Of a DNA stretch of 39,985 bases, positions 1 through 8,653 are shown piece by piece (the first letter of the stretch is position 1; each line of letters starts with the position of its first letter). The stretch lies in assembly GCA_014377445.1 (NCBI GenBank), contig JACMPP010000056.1:1-39985 (forward strand). Reading direction: 5' to 3'. A program made the position numbers and the translations under genes. The notes beneath the pieces are model-generated. The model was not told the origin of the DNA. It saw only the letters and a list, made by a program, of their open reading frames with translations, and made no database searches. Origin of the DNA: Oligoflexus sp. Its GTDB lineage: Bacteria > Bdellovibrionota_B > Oligoflexia > Oligoflexales > Oligoflexaceae.

Positions 1-3000
1 AAATAAGGGGAGCGGTAACGCTGGACCATAGGCGTGATGGCATTGCCTAAAGCGTCTTCGACTAGGAGAAGGTAATTATAAATCTTACCCACCACGAGGC
101 TGCCGCCATCTTTAGTGGAAAGATCTGCGAAGATACAGTTACCCACTGTTGCCGTCACGCAGTTACTGATCGTTGCGATCAGGGTCCCATCACCCGTGCT
201 GCTGTTGAAGAGTCGGCTGGCGCTGGAATCGACAGCCAGGGGATCTAGCGGTTTATCGTTTGCGTAGTTGCTCCCACTGTTCCCCAGAGCCCAGGGCGTA
301 GTGGTGCGAATCGATTGATGGTTGGGTTCCGTGAATCGATAGAGCTTGTAGACCAGGCCAGCATCGGAGCCAGTACAGGTCCCTGCGGTATCGCAGGTCG
401 TCTTCGACCAGGGTCGCCAGGTGATATTCACCCGGCCTTCTGCTACAGCGTCGGTCGTCGTGCCATCGATAGTAATCGCCACCTGTTCCCAACGATTGTC
501 TTTCACATATAAATTCTCAGGGACGAGACCTGGCGTCGCCAGGTCTCCTGTCACAAACTTGGGTTCATCCGGCAAAGCCAACTGACTCATGCTTGGCATC
601 GTATCAGCCCGAAAGCCCAGGCAGCGAAAGCCAATCGCCGCATTACTCGAGCTGCTCGGATCGGTCCATTCTTGAACGTCGACTCCAAATTGCTTTTGAT
701 CGACAAAAGTCCGGGGATTGAAATCCGCTCCCAAGGTCATAGCCAAGCCGCTTGCCCCTGGATCGACAGTATGAAAGCGCCGGATGATGTTATCGATACC
801 GTTCGGCAGCGATCGCCCAATCGTAGGGCCAAAGCTCAAGCGGGATTCTGCATTCCCGCTGATGCTGTACTGGAGCATGCGATTGTCAACCCATTCTTTC
901 AGGTTACCTGCCATATCCTGAACGCCGAGAGCGCTTTTACAAAGGCTGGCAGTTCCTGCTCCCGCTACCGCTCCCGAGGTGACATTGCAGTTGCCGCCCG
1001 CATTACTCGAATAAGTTGTCCACATGTCCGCGTAGCTCGAGCCAATCCACTTGGATGCCCTACGCCATTCCACAGCCGTAGGCAGGCGAATTTTCGCATT
1101 GACGCTGCTCGCATTGCGGCAGGCATAGTAGCCTGTGGGCCAGGAAATGCTGGCCTGAGGCGTAACACTCACCACACTTTCCGCAGCTTTGCTTATGACC
1201 TTAGTGCCACAGCTCGGGTCGGCAGTCGTACCATCGACATGGAATTTGTACGAGCAGCCCGTGAGGCTGGCTTCGACCGTCGTTACCGTATCGCCACCCG
1301 CATTGCTGCCAGCTGAGGAAAGTGAAGCTTCGTAGCGCATCAGGTAATAATCATAGGCAAGGCTCGAGAATTTTTTCGGGATAAGCACATAGCCAGCCGT
1401 CCCTTTCAAGACATAGACCATGCTTGAGATGACCCGATTTGGGTCGACATACTTGCCGGTTCCATCGTAGTAGCGGACGTAGTAGTAGCCATCTTTTAGA
1501 TTCGCAGCTGGGACGGAAACCAGGAGTTTGGTATCGGTTGGTGTCGCATCATAGGTAGCATCGCCATAGGCAATCGTCGCTATAGGGCTGGCAAGATTGA
1601 ACGAGCTATACGTAAGACTTTCACTAAAGAAAACCTGATATTTCTCAATCGTGGCCGCCGGAGCGCTGCCAAAGGTCAGCTCTAACTTTCCAGTACCATC
1701 GGCAAAGCTCCCTAAGACTTCTCCCGACACAACTCCAGCAAAGGTCGGCAGGGCTTCAATCGTGACCGTGGCGGACGAGGCCACATAGCCCGACACGTTA
1801 GCCGCGAGATCTCGCGACTGTACGCATCCATAATAAGTGGTTCCCACAACCCCTGTGACGCTGGCCGGGGAAGCTGTCGAATTATTAGGACTCACGCAGC
1901 TCGTTGAGCAGCCATTGTTCAGGCACAGTTTCACGTCACTTGATTGAAAGTTGGTATCTGTCCCCGAGGTCCAACTCATTAAAAAGGAGGGGCTCAAAGA
2001 ATAAGAATCAGGAAAATTGATCGCCGAAGCTACCGATGGAACTGTTGTATCGATAACCAAAGCTTTTTGCCCTGCGAGCGAGCTTCCTCCACTTGGTAAG
2101 GTAAGAGAGGCATTATTGCCACCCGCGTCTTGAATTGAGGCTGAGGCACCTAAGGTTAGGGGCGTGGTGAGAATCGGATCGAGGTCAGCACTCGTATCGC
2201 CCGCAAGCACCATATAGTGAAAAGTTAGAGTAGTCCCGCCGTTGCCTGAGACATACACAGCTTGGGTGTCGATGGCGCCTGTCTCGAGAGTAAGCCGGAA
2301 ATTACTTTCATTCGCGACATAAACATTCTCCGAAAAAGTGAGCACGATCGGTAGCACTGCACCCGCTTTAAAATAACCGTTGGTGGCGGTCGAGCTGACA
2401 TTGGTGATCGTCGGAATACTGGTATCGACAAGGATAGGAGAGACCGAGGCGATCCAGGAGCTCTTATTGCCCACTGCATCCTGTCCCTGAACGCAGCCGT
2501 AATACGAGCTGCCATTCACCCCGGTCATCAATTGGGGAGAGACTGCTGAGGCTCCAAGGCTAATGCACGAGCTTTGGCAGTCATTCGCGGCGCAAAGTTT
2601 CGTATTATGGGAAATAGTCGAGTTATCGGTGCTGTTGGACCAGGCCATGTTAAAGGTCAAACTCGAGCTACTCGCGCCGCTGAAGCCTACGGAGCTTGGA
2701 GCCGTAGGCGCAACGCCATCGATAATAATCGCTTTATTGGAAGCAATAGAATTTACTCCCACAATACTTGGTAGAGTTAATACTGCGGAATTTCCAGCCT
2801 CATCCTTCACACTCGTGCCGCCTACCAGCGCAAGGGCCGAAGTGGAAGCAGCGTTGAGATCAGCCGATTCATCGTTCGCCTGTACCGTGTAGCGAAAGCT
2901 GAGGGTCGTAGTACTACTGCCCGCTAGATAGGTAGCGGAGCGATCGCTTGCTCCCGTTTCCAGAAGAAGGCCAAGGCCTTCACTGCCGATCACAGAGACA

Positions 3001-5846
3001 GCTTTGGAAAACTGCACGGTAAGATCGACTGTATCCCCTGCCTTATAAGATCCATTCGGCGAGGTGCTGGATACATCGACCACGGTAGGGGGACTGGTAT
3101 CAACTGTTAAACTAGCACCCGATGGCACCCAAGCCGACAGGTTCCCTGCAAAATCCTCGCCTCGAACGCAGGCATAATAAACGCCCCCGTTGACACCCGT
3201 GACCATCGCCGGCGACGCCAGCTGATCCACGCTGCTGCTGCACGACGTCGTGCAGTCGCTCGCCGCACAGATTTTGATATTATGCCGACGCGGGTTGGTG
3301 TCGACACTGTTAGACCAATTTATTGGAAAGCTCAACGCCGAACTCTTGGCCGCCGCAAATCCAACGGCTGTAGGCAAAGTCGGGAGGATCGTATCGATGA
3401 CTAAAGATTTAACGCTCGATAGGGCGGAAGTTGGCAAGGTCAGTGTCGCATTGCTACCGGCTGGATCTCTTATCGCGCCTAGTCCGACGAGAGTTAGAGC
3501 TCCGGCCGATAGCACATCAAGATCCGCCGCAGTGTCGCCGCTTTGCACGGTATAAGTAAACCTTAAGGTCGGCGAGCCGCTACCCGATGTGTAAACGGCA
3601 TTTGAACCCGATGCCATCGCGAGCGAAAGATCGCTCGGGCTCGTCACATAAACTGCTTCCGAGAAGGTCACATCAATCAGAACGATATCGCCAAGATTAA
3701 AAAATCCATCCGCAGTGGGACTCGAAAGGGCAGTCACAGTTGGCAAAGTCGTGTCGATCGTCACGCTGCTCAGCGAGGGGACCCATGCCGTCACATTGCC
3801 TGAAAGGTCCTCGCCCTGAACGCAGCCGTAATAAGTCGAACCATTGACGCCCGTAAGAGTAAGCGGCGAAAGCAGATCGGTCGTCAGGCCGCTACAGCCC
3901 GACACACAATCGCTCGCGGCACAAATCTTAACGTTGTGATAGCGCGCATGGGTGTCCGTGCTATTGCTCCAACTCAGCACAAGGCCAGTTGAAGTGCTAA
4001 AGCTCGATCCAAAACCTACCGAGCTCGGCAACGTGGGAGTCGTCGTATCGATGACAAAACTTTTGAGTGTCGCCAAAGAGCCCGCTGCAGCGAGAGCGGG
4101 CAGAGCCAAGGACACGGCCACACCGGTCACCGCCTCTAATTCTCCTGTACTGCCGAGACTCAGAGCTCCTGCGGAAAGATAGTTCAAATCGCTCGCCGTA
4201 TCACCAGGTTGAACCGTATAGAGAAACACCAGCGTATTACTGCCACTGCCTGAACTATACAAAGCGTTTCTATCAGTAGCCCCGGTCTCAAGGGTCAAGC
4301 TAAAATCATTGCCATTGGTCACATACACATTGCTCGAATAGACAAGCTGGATTGAAATGACGTCTCCGAGCTTATAATTTCCGTCAGCCGAAGGACTGGT
4401 CACACTGCTGATCAGCGGAGCGGAGGTTTGGACAGTCACAGGAGCTGCTGACGCAATCCAGGTGGTGACATTTCCCGCTAAATCCTCAGCCTGGGCGCAG
4501 GCGTAGTAGGCGGTTCCGTCCACACCACTTTTCGAAGCGGTAAGGAGAGGACTCAGAGCACTTGCAGTGTCACATCCGAGAGAGCACATCGAGTCGGAGC
4601 AAAGCTTGGTGCGATAGCCCTTCAAGTTTGCATCAGTACTTGCCAGCCAGCTGACATCAAAACTAAGCGTAGCACTGATGGGACTTGTGAAGCTAATCGC
4701 CGCAGGCGGGGAGGGAGCTACTGTATCGATCTGGATCTGCTTTTGCTCGGCTAGGCTTTTGCCGCTGGGAGCTGCAGGGATCTGATAGAGAAGGGGTCGA
4801 TTTTTTTCGTCGAGAATAGCCTTCGCACTGTCCGAGGAGAAAAGACTGAGGGCATCTAGAGCGAGCGTATCGTGACCGGCTCGAACTGTATAGGAAAACA
4901 CCAGCGTATCCGTGCCGCTGCCGCTCGTGTAGGGCACCAGGGTTTCGGTGCTTCCATGCTTCAACTGAAGGCTTAGGCTCGCCCCTTGAGCAACTGTCAC
5001 CTTGCCCGAAAACTTCAGCTCGATCGGAATCACGGCGCCACTTTTATAGATTCCGTCCGCAACGAAAGAGCTAACAGCGATGGCCTGCTTAGTTGAAAGG
5101 TTCGCAGGAATCGCCACCGGCGTGCAATCACTCGAGGCCAAGGTGCCATGAAGTGCTGAAATGCAGAGATTATAGTCGGCTTGGGCATTATAAGGATCGA
5201 GTTTATGAAAAGTATTCTGAGTCGTCACCTTCGCCTCAGCAAGACCTGCTATGGCGTAAGAACTTGCCCCTGCTACTCGATCCCAAACAATAGTCATCCC
5301 CTTTTGGGAAGAAGCCAGGCGCCAGCCCGAAGGCGCTTTCAATTCAACTTTCACAGCCAGGAGCCGTCGCTGCGAGATTTTACTATTCGCTACTGTCACG
5401 CGAAAAATATAGTATTTTCCGAGTTCAAGAGCTTGCCCGAAGGTATAATCCGTCTGATCGTCGACTGTCGTGAGCGTTTCCCAGGCGAGTGCGCTATCAG
5501 TCTCGTCGAGGTCCACTGTCGTATAGGTCAGCGGGGCCAAAGTCGTTGGCGTCGCCGCTTCAAAAGCTGGGGGAAGAGCCTGCGACTTGAAATATTCGAT
5601 TTGAAAGCTCAGTTTTGCTTGCTTCGTGGGGGCGATCCAACTGAGCTGAAGTTGTCCTGCATCGCTGAGTCCTACCTGCTCGATCCCTCCGAACTTTTGG
5701 AAAGTCGTTGAGCCACTGCTAAAGACGGCCTGTTCGCTACAGGCGAAGGGCGAAGCCGCGAAGATTAACAGCGCAGTGATCCTCATCCTCAGTAGGATAA
5801 TACCTAGGAGCCTCGTAATTGTGAGACCTCTGTCTTGAACCTTCAT
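1..5846 (-). CDS. Giant modular lipoprotein, FN3-like + five Cys-rich Ig-like modules + FGE-like domain (3' end outside window)
   Basis: The frame is open from the ATG at 5846 to position 1, 1,948 codons with no stop, so the protein is larger still. The ATG at 5846 is preceded by AAGGGGG at good spacing; the ATG at 5786 lacks a spaced RBS. A hydrophobic stretch followed by SPFAC suggests export and lipidation. Residues about 40-250 look FN3-like. Residues about 253-1360 are five tandem modules of about 220 residues. Each has an Ig-like half (YTSGSG..., YTVQ.GDTA.DLD) and a half carrying K(L/I)CxxxxCxxxC and YY(G/A)C, so four cysteines suited to disulfides outside the cytoplasm. Residues about 1495-1745 resemble the FGE-sulfatase/SUMF1 fold: YYLMRYEAS, LPTAVEWRRA, DMAGNLKEWV, IGFRC. 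The paired catalytic cysteines of true FGE are not visible, so a binding or structural role is more likely than catalysis. An FN3-like segment follows. Surface location is inferred. Confidence 0.88.
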   Translation of the reverse strand, partial: MKVQDRGLTITRLLGIILLRMRITALLIFAASPFACSEQAVFSSGSTTFQKFGGIEQVGLSDAGQLQLSWIAPTKQAKLSFQIEYFKSQALPPAFEAATPTTLAPLTYTTVDLDETDSALAWETLTTVDDQTDYTFGQALELGKYYIFRVTVANSKISQRRLLAVKVELKAPSGWRLASSQKGMTIVWDRVAGASSYAIAGLAEAKVTTQNTFHKLDPYNAQADYNLCISALHGTLASSDCTPVAIPANLSTKQAIAVSSFVADGIYKSGAVIPIELKFSGKVTVAQGASLSLQLKHGSTETLVPYTSGSGTDTLVFSYTVRAGHDTLALDALSLFSSDSAKAILDEKNRPLLYQIPAAPSGKSLAEQKQIQIDTVAPSPPAAISFTSPISATLSFDVSWLASTDANLKGYRTKLCSDSMCSLGCDTASALSPLLTASKSGVDGTAYYACAQAEDLAGNVTTWIASAAPVTVQTSAPLISSVTSPSADGNYKLGDVISIQLVYSSNVYVTNGNDFSLTLETGATDRNALYSSGSGSNTLVFLYTVQPGDTASDLNYLSAGALSLGSTGELEAVTGVAVSLALPALAAAGSLATLKSFVIDTTTPTLPSSVGFGSSFSTSTGLVLSWSNSTDTHARYHNVKICAASDCVSGCSGLTTDLLSPLTLTGVNGSTYYGCVQGEDLSGNVTAWVPSLSSVTIDTTLPTVTALSSPTADGFFNLGDIVLIDVTFSEAVYVTSPSDLSLAMASGSNAVYTSGSGSPTLRFTYTVQSGDTAADLDVLSAGALTLVGLGAIRDPAGSNATLTLPTSALSSVKSLVIDTILPTLPTAVGFAAAKSSALSFPINWSNSVDTNPRRHNIKICAASDCTTSCSSSVDQLASPAMVTGVNGGVYYACVRGEDFAGNLSAWVPSGASLTVDTSPPTVVDVSSTSPNGSYKAGDTVDLTVQFSKAVSVIGSEGLGLLLETGASDRSATYLAGSSTTTLSFRYTVQANDESADLNAASTSALALVGGTSVKDEAGNSAVLTLPSIVGVNSIASNKAIIIDGVAPTAPSSVGFSGASSSSLTFNMAWSNSTDNSTISHNTKLCAANDCQSSCISLGASAVSPQLMTGVNGSSYYGCVQGQDAVGNKSSWIASVSPILVDTSIPTITNVSSTATNGYFKAGAVLPIVLTFSENVYVANESNFRLTLETGAIDTQAVYVSGNGGTTLTFHYMVLAGDTSADLDPILTTPLTLGASASIQDAGGNNASLTLPSGGSSLAGQKALVIDTTVPSVASAINFPDSYSLSPSFLMSWTSGTDTNFQSSDVKLCLNNGCSTSCVSPNNSTASPASVTGVVGTTYYGCVQSRDLAANVSGYVASSATVTIEALPTFAGVVSGEVLGSFADGTGKLELTFGSAPAATIEKYQVFFSESLTYSSFNLASPIATIAYGDATYDATPTDTKLLVSVPAANLKDGYYYVRYYDGTGKYVDPNRVISSMVYVLKGTAGYVLIPKKFSSLAYDYYLMRYEASLSSAGSNAGGDTVTTVEASLTGCSYKFHVDGTTADPSCGTKVISKAAESVVSVTPQASISWPTGYYACRNASSVNAKIRLPTAVEWRRASKWIGSSYADMWTTYSSNAGGNCNVTSGAVAGAGTASLCKSALGVQDMAGNLKEWVDNRMLQYSISGNAESRLSFGPTIGRSLPNGIDNIIRRFHTVDPGASGLAMTLGADFNPRTFVDQKQFGVDVQEWTDPSSSSNAAIGFRCLGFRADTMPSMSQLALPDEPKFVTGDLATPGLVPENLYVKDNRWEQVAITIDGTTTDAVAEGRVNITWRPWSKTTCDTAGTCTGSDAGLVYKLYRFTEPNHQSIRTTTPWALGNSGSNYANDKPLDPLAVDSSASRLFNSSTGDGTLIATISNCVTATVGNCIFADLSTKDGGSLVVGKIYNYLLLVEDALGNAITPMVQRYRSPY
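1775..5090 (-). repeat. Five tandem coding repeats of about 660 bp
   Basis: Within the giant lipoprotein gene the same module recurs with a period of about 660-670 bp. The YY(G/A)C motif falls near positions 4505, 3830, 3170, 2500 and 1830, each time followed by an ED/RD-x-A/S-G/A-N-x-x-x-W/Y motif. The copies are diverged in both DNA and protein, so this is an old protein-domain duplication, not a recent DNA repeat. The first copy is the most divergent in its Ig-like half. Confidence 0.85.
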
Positions 5847-6120
5847 TTTTGATTAACCCCCTTAACTCTTTCATCATCGGCAGGATGGAGAGGTAAATTA
5901 AGTTGGCTGGTGGGCCATTTTTCAGAACTTTTATAAAATATTGATATCTTTGAGGCTATTTTTAGATTGATGCTCTCGGAGCATTGCAGAAAAGGCAGAA
6001 GGTTTGATGCATATCCCCGGTAGTATTGCCAACACGACTAATCCTGTTGTCAGCGGAGTAAAAACGCGGATTTCTTGAGCCGCCCGGCGGCCAGGTTCAA
6101 CATTACAACAGCAAGATCCC

Positions 6121-6159
6121 GCCGGGACTTTGCTGATGTTATATCAGCTAAGTCCCGGC
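6121..6159. repeat. Long inverted repeat next to the istB stop
   Basis: GCCGGGACTT at 6121-6130 pairs with AAGTCCCGGC at 6150-6159, and GCTGAT pairs with ATCAGC inside it, giving a 16-bp stem with one mismatch and a 5-nt loop. It lies between the istB stop and the presumed element end. There is no U-tract on either strand, so it is not a standard intrinsic terminator. It may be part of the insertion element or a separate hairpin that protects the element from read-through. Confidence 0.6.
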
Positions 6160-6167
6160 CCTTATGA

Positions 6168-6509
6168 TCAGGCCTTGGTTTTGTTTCTTTCGATTGATTC
6201 TTTGTGTCGAAAAGACTTTCCTTGGATCGTGAGGATGTCGCAGTGCTGGGTCAAACGATCGATCATTGCCGTGAGACATGCAGCGTCTGGGAAGATCTTA
6301 TCCCAATCTTTGAAGGCTATATTTGTCGTCATTACTATGGAGCCTGTTTCATAGCGCCTGCTGATGACCTCGAAGAGTAAATCCGCAGCCTGGCAATCAA
6401 ATGATAGATAACCGACTTCATCCAGCACAAGAAGTTGAGGCTTTGTATATCGACTCAGGCGCTTCTCAAAGAGTGAACCCTCCTTTGCTGATCCTAAATC
6501 GCCGACCAT
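6168..6509 (-). pseudogene. istB: 5'-truncated istB (IS21 helper ATPase)
   Basis: The 113-codon frame encodes the C-terminal half of an IstB-type AAA+ ATPase, the helper that partners the IstA transposase in IS21 transposition. Visible hallmarks are the Walker B motif LLVLDEVGYL, then ADLLFEVISRRYE and SIVMTTNIAF around the sensor 1 region, and AMIDRLTQHC towards the end. Family members run to about 250 residues and start with a DNA-binding region and a Walker A motif GxxGxGKT; both are missing. The ATG at 6509 is internal to the family alignment and has no convincing RBS. Without Walker A it cannot work as an ATPase, so this is a relic. Confidence 0.8.
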
Positions 6510-6619
6510 ACGAGGCGGATGCGCAAGCGCTCCAGGATGAGTATCAATAGGACAAAAAAGGTAACTGTTCAGATTGGGGCCGATTGAGGGTCGCCCATCG
6601 GTACAGCGACCTGAAAACT

Positions 6620-7219
6620 TTAGAAAAAAATATAGACGTAAGGCATTGGAATCATACTTGTATAAGGACTAGCAATCAGACCTATGTTCCAAAAGCCAAA
6701 AGACCAGGTATGACCTAAATAGGGAATATATTCAGCAAAACCCGCATAAAAGACATTTCCCCCTGCATAATAATCGTATTCCAGATTGGGGAGGGCGAGC
6801 GTGTGAAGGCGAGAACGGGGACCCGCCGAAGTTCCGGCCAGACGTTGGGTGAATTGCAAACGCATTCCAACGGTCAAACTCTGTGCTTTGTCCTCGCCAA
6901 AATCCCAGCCGTAGTCGGAGCCGAATCCATATTTCTTGGGCGTCTCAGCAAAGATATAAGGAGAAACTCTCTGGTCGCCTTCAAGACGAAATCGTCTTCG
7001 TAGTTCGGCCCGTCCATATCCAAGTAGAGTCGTTAGGGAGGGGGTCTGCAGCATCCAATCATCGCTTAGTCCGTAATAAGCTCCCATCAGGCCCAGTTCC
7101 ACTTCGCCTTCACGCAGCGTTTCGCCCGTTCCGTTGGAAGTGGGTGACTGGGCGCCCCCGGATCCCTCACCTAAAGATCTCTTTAAGGGTGGTCCGATTC
7201 GTTGGTGATAAGCTCCGGC
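6620..7219 (-). pseudogene. 5'-truncated outer-membrane beta-barrel protein
   Basis: The frame is open from 7219 to the stop at 6620. The only usual start is a GTG at 7102 inside the frame, without an RBS or signal peptide (160 residues). The protein has alternating hydrophobic and polar short strands rich in Tyr, Phe and Gly, and ends YVYIFF, a terminal aromatic typical of barrel insertion signals. The residues before the GTG (a Gly/Ser/Thr-rich stretch, then ETLREGEVELGLM) read as continuous with the barrel, so the true N-terminus and signal peptide appear lost. A second minus-strand frame ending at 7167 gives another barrel-like tail (AVGLSIDFNIGRSLS) and may be the stump of a neighbouring gene. 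The family was not identified. Confidence 0.55.
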
Positions 7220-7297
7220 CTATGTTAAAATCAATGCTCAAACCAACGGCATTGGTAAACTCGTCTCATGAAAAATACATTGGACTTTGGAGCTCAT

Positions 7298-7891
7298 ATG
7301 AAAACTGTCTTTCACACAGTAGCCTGCGCTGGACTTATCATGTCCCTCTTCTCCTGCGGTAAAAGCGATGGTGATAAAAAGGCTGCCGCTGTCGCCTCAG
7401 GAACTCTGAAGACCAGCCTTCTAGCTTCAACTAATGTGACCTCCTATGTCCTGACGTCTGCCGTGTGCTCGAACAACGCCGACACCGGCCTTTTCACAGG
7501 CTCTTTCGCAGCCGACGGTGGAGCTAAACTCGACATAAAAATCAAAGGTTTTACCACCACGGGAGCGACCTACCTCTGTACTCAGCCTGAGGATAACCGC
7601 GATGGCGACGTTGGCTTGAAATACAACAGCTGTGCCGTCGCCATTTCTATTCCTGATACCTCTGCGGGCGTAAATAGCTATCATATGTACCGGGAAACTC
7701 CGGAGACGAAAGCCTTCACCTATGGCGGTGTCTGTACAGTCACCACGCAGTACACAGCCCCGAAAGTCACTCTCACAGTGAGCTGTGCCGGCATGATTCA
7801 AACCGTCTTTCAAAGCGCGGTTCGCAACCCTCTCGATCCGGCGATCACAGCCACCGTCAACAGTGCGACCTCTGCTGACTGTAATATTTAG
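7298..7891 (+). CDS. Small Cys-rich lipoprotein of unknown function
   Basis: The predicted product has 197 residues. The ATG at 7298 is chosen because GGAG lies five bases upstream; an in-frame ATG at 7268 has no such site and would add ten residues in front of the signal peptide. The N-terminus MKTVFHTVACAGLIMSLFSC is a type II signal peptide with lipobox LFSC. The mature part starts with a charged linker (GKSDGDKKA) and contains seven further cysteines in a beta-rich, Thr/Ser/Val-rich domain, suggesting a disulfide-bonded extracytoplasmic protein. No family was recognised. It is monocistronic, with a terminator at 7907-7938. Confidence 0.82.
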   Translation: MKTVFHTVACAGLIMSLFSCGKSDGDKKAAAVASGTLKTSLLASTNVTSYVLTSAVCSNNADTGLFTGSFAADGGAKLDIKIKGFTTTGATYLCTQPEDNRDGDVGLKYNSCAVAISIPDTSAGVNSYHMYRETPETKAFTYGGVCTVTTQYTAPKVTLTVSCAGMIQTVFQSAVRNPLDPAITATVNSATSADCNI

Positions 7892-7906
7892 TAGTAGTCA
7901 GATCAG

Positions 7907-7938
7907 ACCTCCTTCACTAAAACGAAGGAGGTTTTTTT
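7907..7938 (+). terminator. Intrinsic terminator
   Basis: ACCTCCTTC at 7907-7915 pairs perfectly with GAAGGAGGT at 7924-7932 around an 8-nt loop, followed by a run of T. It closes the 7298-7891 lipoprotein gene and lies just before the HutD-like gene. Confidence 0.92.
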
Positions 7939-7978
7939 GCGTCTACCCTTTCGTTTTTCGCTTTGCGAGGCCGTGAAC

Positions 7979-8584
7979 ATGAACCTTCATCTCAAGCATT
8001 TAACTGTCGACGATTATCGGGTAATGCCCTGGAAGAACGGGGGTGGATCGACGACAGAAATCGCGATATACCCACTGCAGTCGACGATGAGCGATTCGTT
8101 TCTCTGGCGCGTGAGTCTCGCCCAACTCAATGGCTCAGGGCCCTTCTCCAGCTTTCCAGGCTACGAACGCTCGATCGTCCAGCTCAGTGGCCACCCGATG
8201 CAGCTCATTCACCAGGATGGACATCCCAAGGTCAAAGAGCTTGAGCCCCTCACGCCCTACCCATTTCCCGGGGAGTGGACCACAGAAGGCAAGCTCGAAG
8301 GCCGCGCTGAAGACTTTAATCTCATGCTTCGCCGTGATGCCGTGCGTGGCAATCTTGATTGCCTGCAGCTTAAGGCTGACGAAATCGTGACCGCGCAATT
8401 AGCGAAGTCGACTTTAATCTGGGTTTATCGAGGAGATGTCGTCTGGGAAAGCCAGGCCCAGAGAAAATCTCTGGTGACTCGCGATAGTCTTCTCATAGAG
8501 GGTTCGGGTCATGAGCACTTTCAGCTCGAAGCCAAAGGCGGAGACGTGATCCTCTTTATCGCCAGGATCAATCCCAAGGTCTAA
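7979..8584 (+). CDS. HutD/Ves family cupin protein
   Basis: The 201-residue product matches the HutD/Ves (DUF886) family, double cupins encoded near histidine-utilisation genes in pseudomonads or alone (ves) in enterobacteria. Their exact biochemical role is unsettled, and a regulatory or ligand-binding role has been proposed. The N-terminal block MPWKNGGGSTTEIA is the family hallmark, followed by SFLWRVSLAQLNGSGPFSSF, then FPG and EDFNLMLRR. The ATG at 7979 is preceded by GAGG at 7967-7970; the frame can be extended to a TTG at 7937, but that lies inside the preceding terminator's T-run. No hut genes are nearby, so the context does not argue for histidine catabolism. Confidence 0.86.
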   Translation: MNLHLKHLTVDDYRVMPWKNGGGSTTEIAIYPLQSTMSDSFLWRVSLAQLNGSGPFSSFPGYERSIVQLSGHPMQLIHQDGHPKVKELEPLTPYPFPGEWTTEGKLEGRAEDFNLMLRRDAVRGNLDCLQLKADEIVTAQLAKSTLIWVYRGDVVWESQAQRKSLVTRDSLLIEGSGHEHFQLEAKGGDVILFIARINPKV

Positions 8585-8653
8585 ACTATTCGTGATACGG
8601 GCTCTTCATGTATACTCGAATTTTACCACGATCCATTTCCATTCGAGCAAACC

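Larger units (their letters stand above)
6048..6509 (-). mobile_element. IS21-family remnant (one terminus plus 3' part of istB)
   Basis: The plus-strand sequence TGTCAGCGGAGTAAAAAC at 6048 looks like the kind of terminus IS21-family elements carry, with TGT at the tip; this is from memory, not a database match. It lies downstream of an istB-like frame that reads leftwards, where that element's end is expected. No istA and no opposite terminus were found before the next gene at 6620, so only one end of the element survives. The 110 bp from 6510 to 6619 are not explained by anything I recognise. Confidence 0.5.

Noticed and set aside
672-1316. 214-codon plus-strand frame within the giant lipoprotein region
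   Set aside because: It lies opposite the FGE-like coding region, which is continuous and shows family motifs; the plus-strand product is Arg/Ala-rich without a pattern.
1775-5090. CRISPR-like periodicity in the left 5 kb
   Set aside because: The period is about 660 bp and in frame; it is a protein-domain repeat with diverged DNA, not short repeats and spacers.
7937-7978. Upstream TTG start for the HutD-like gene
   Set aside because: It would begin inside the T-run of the preceding terminator; the ATG at 7979 has an RBS and the family N-terminus.
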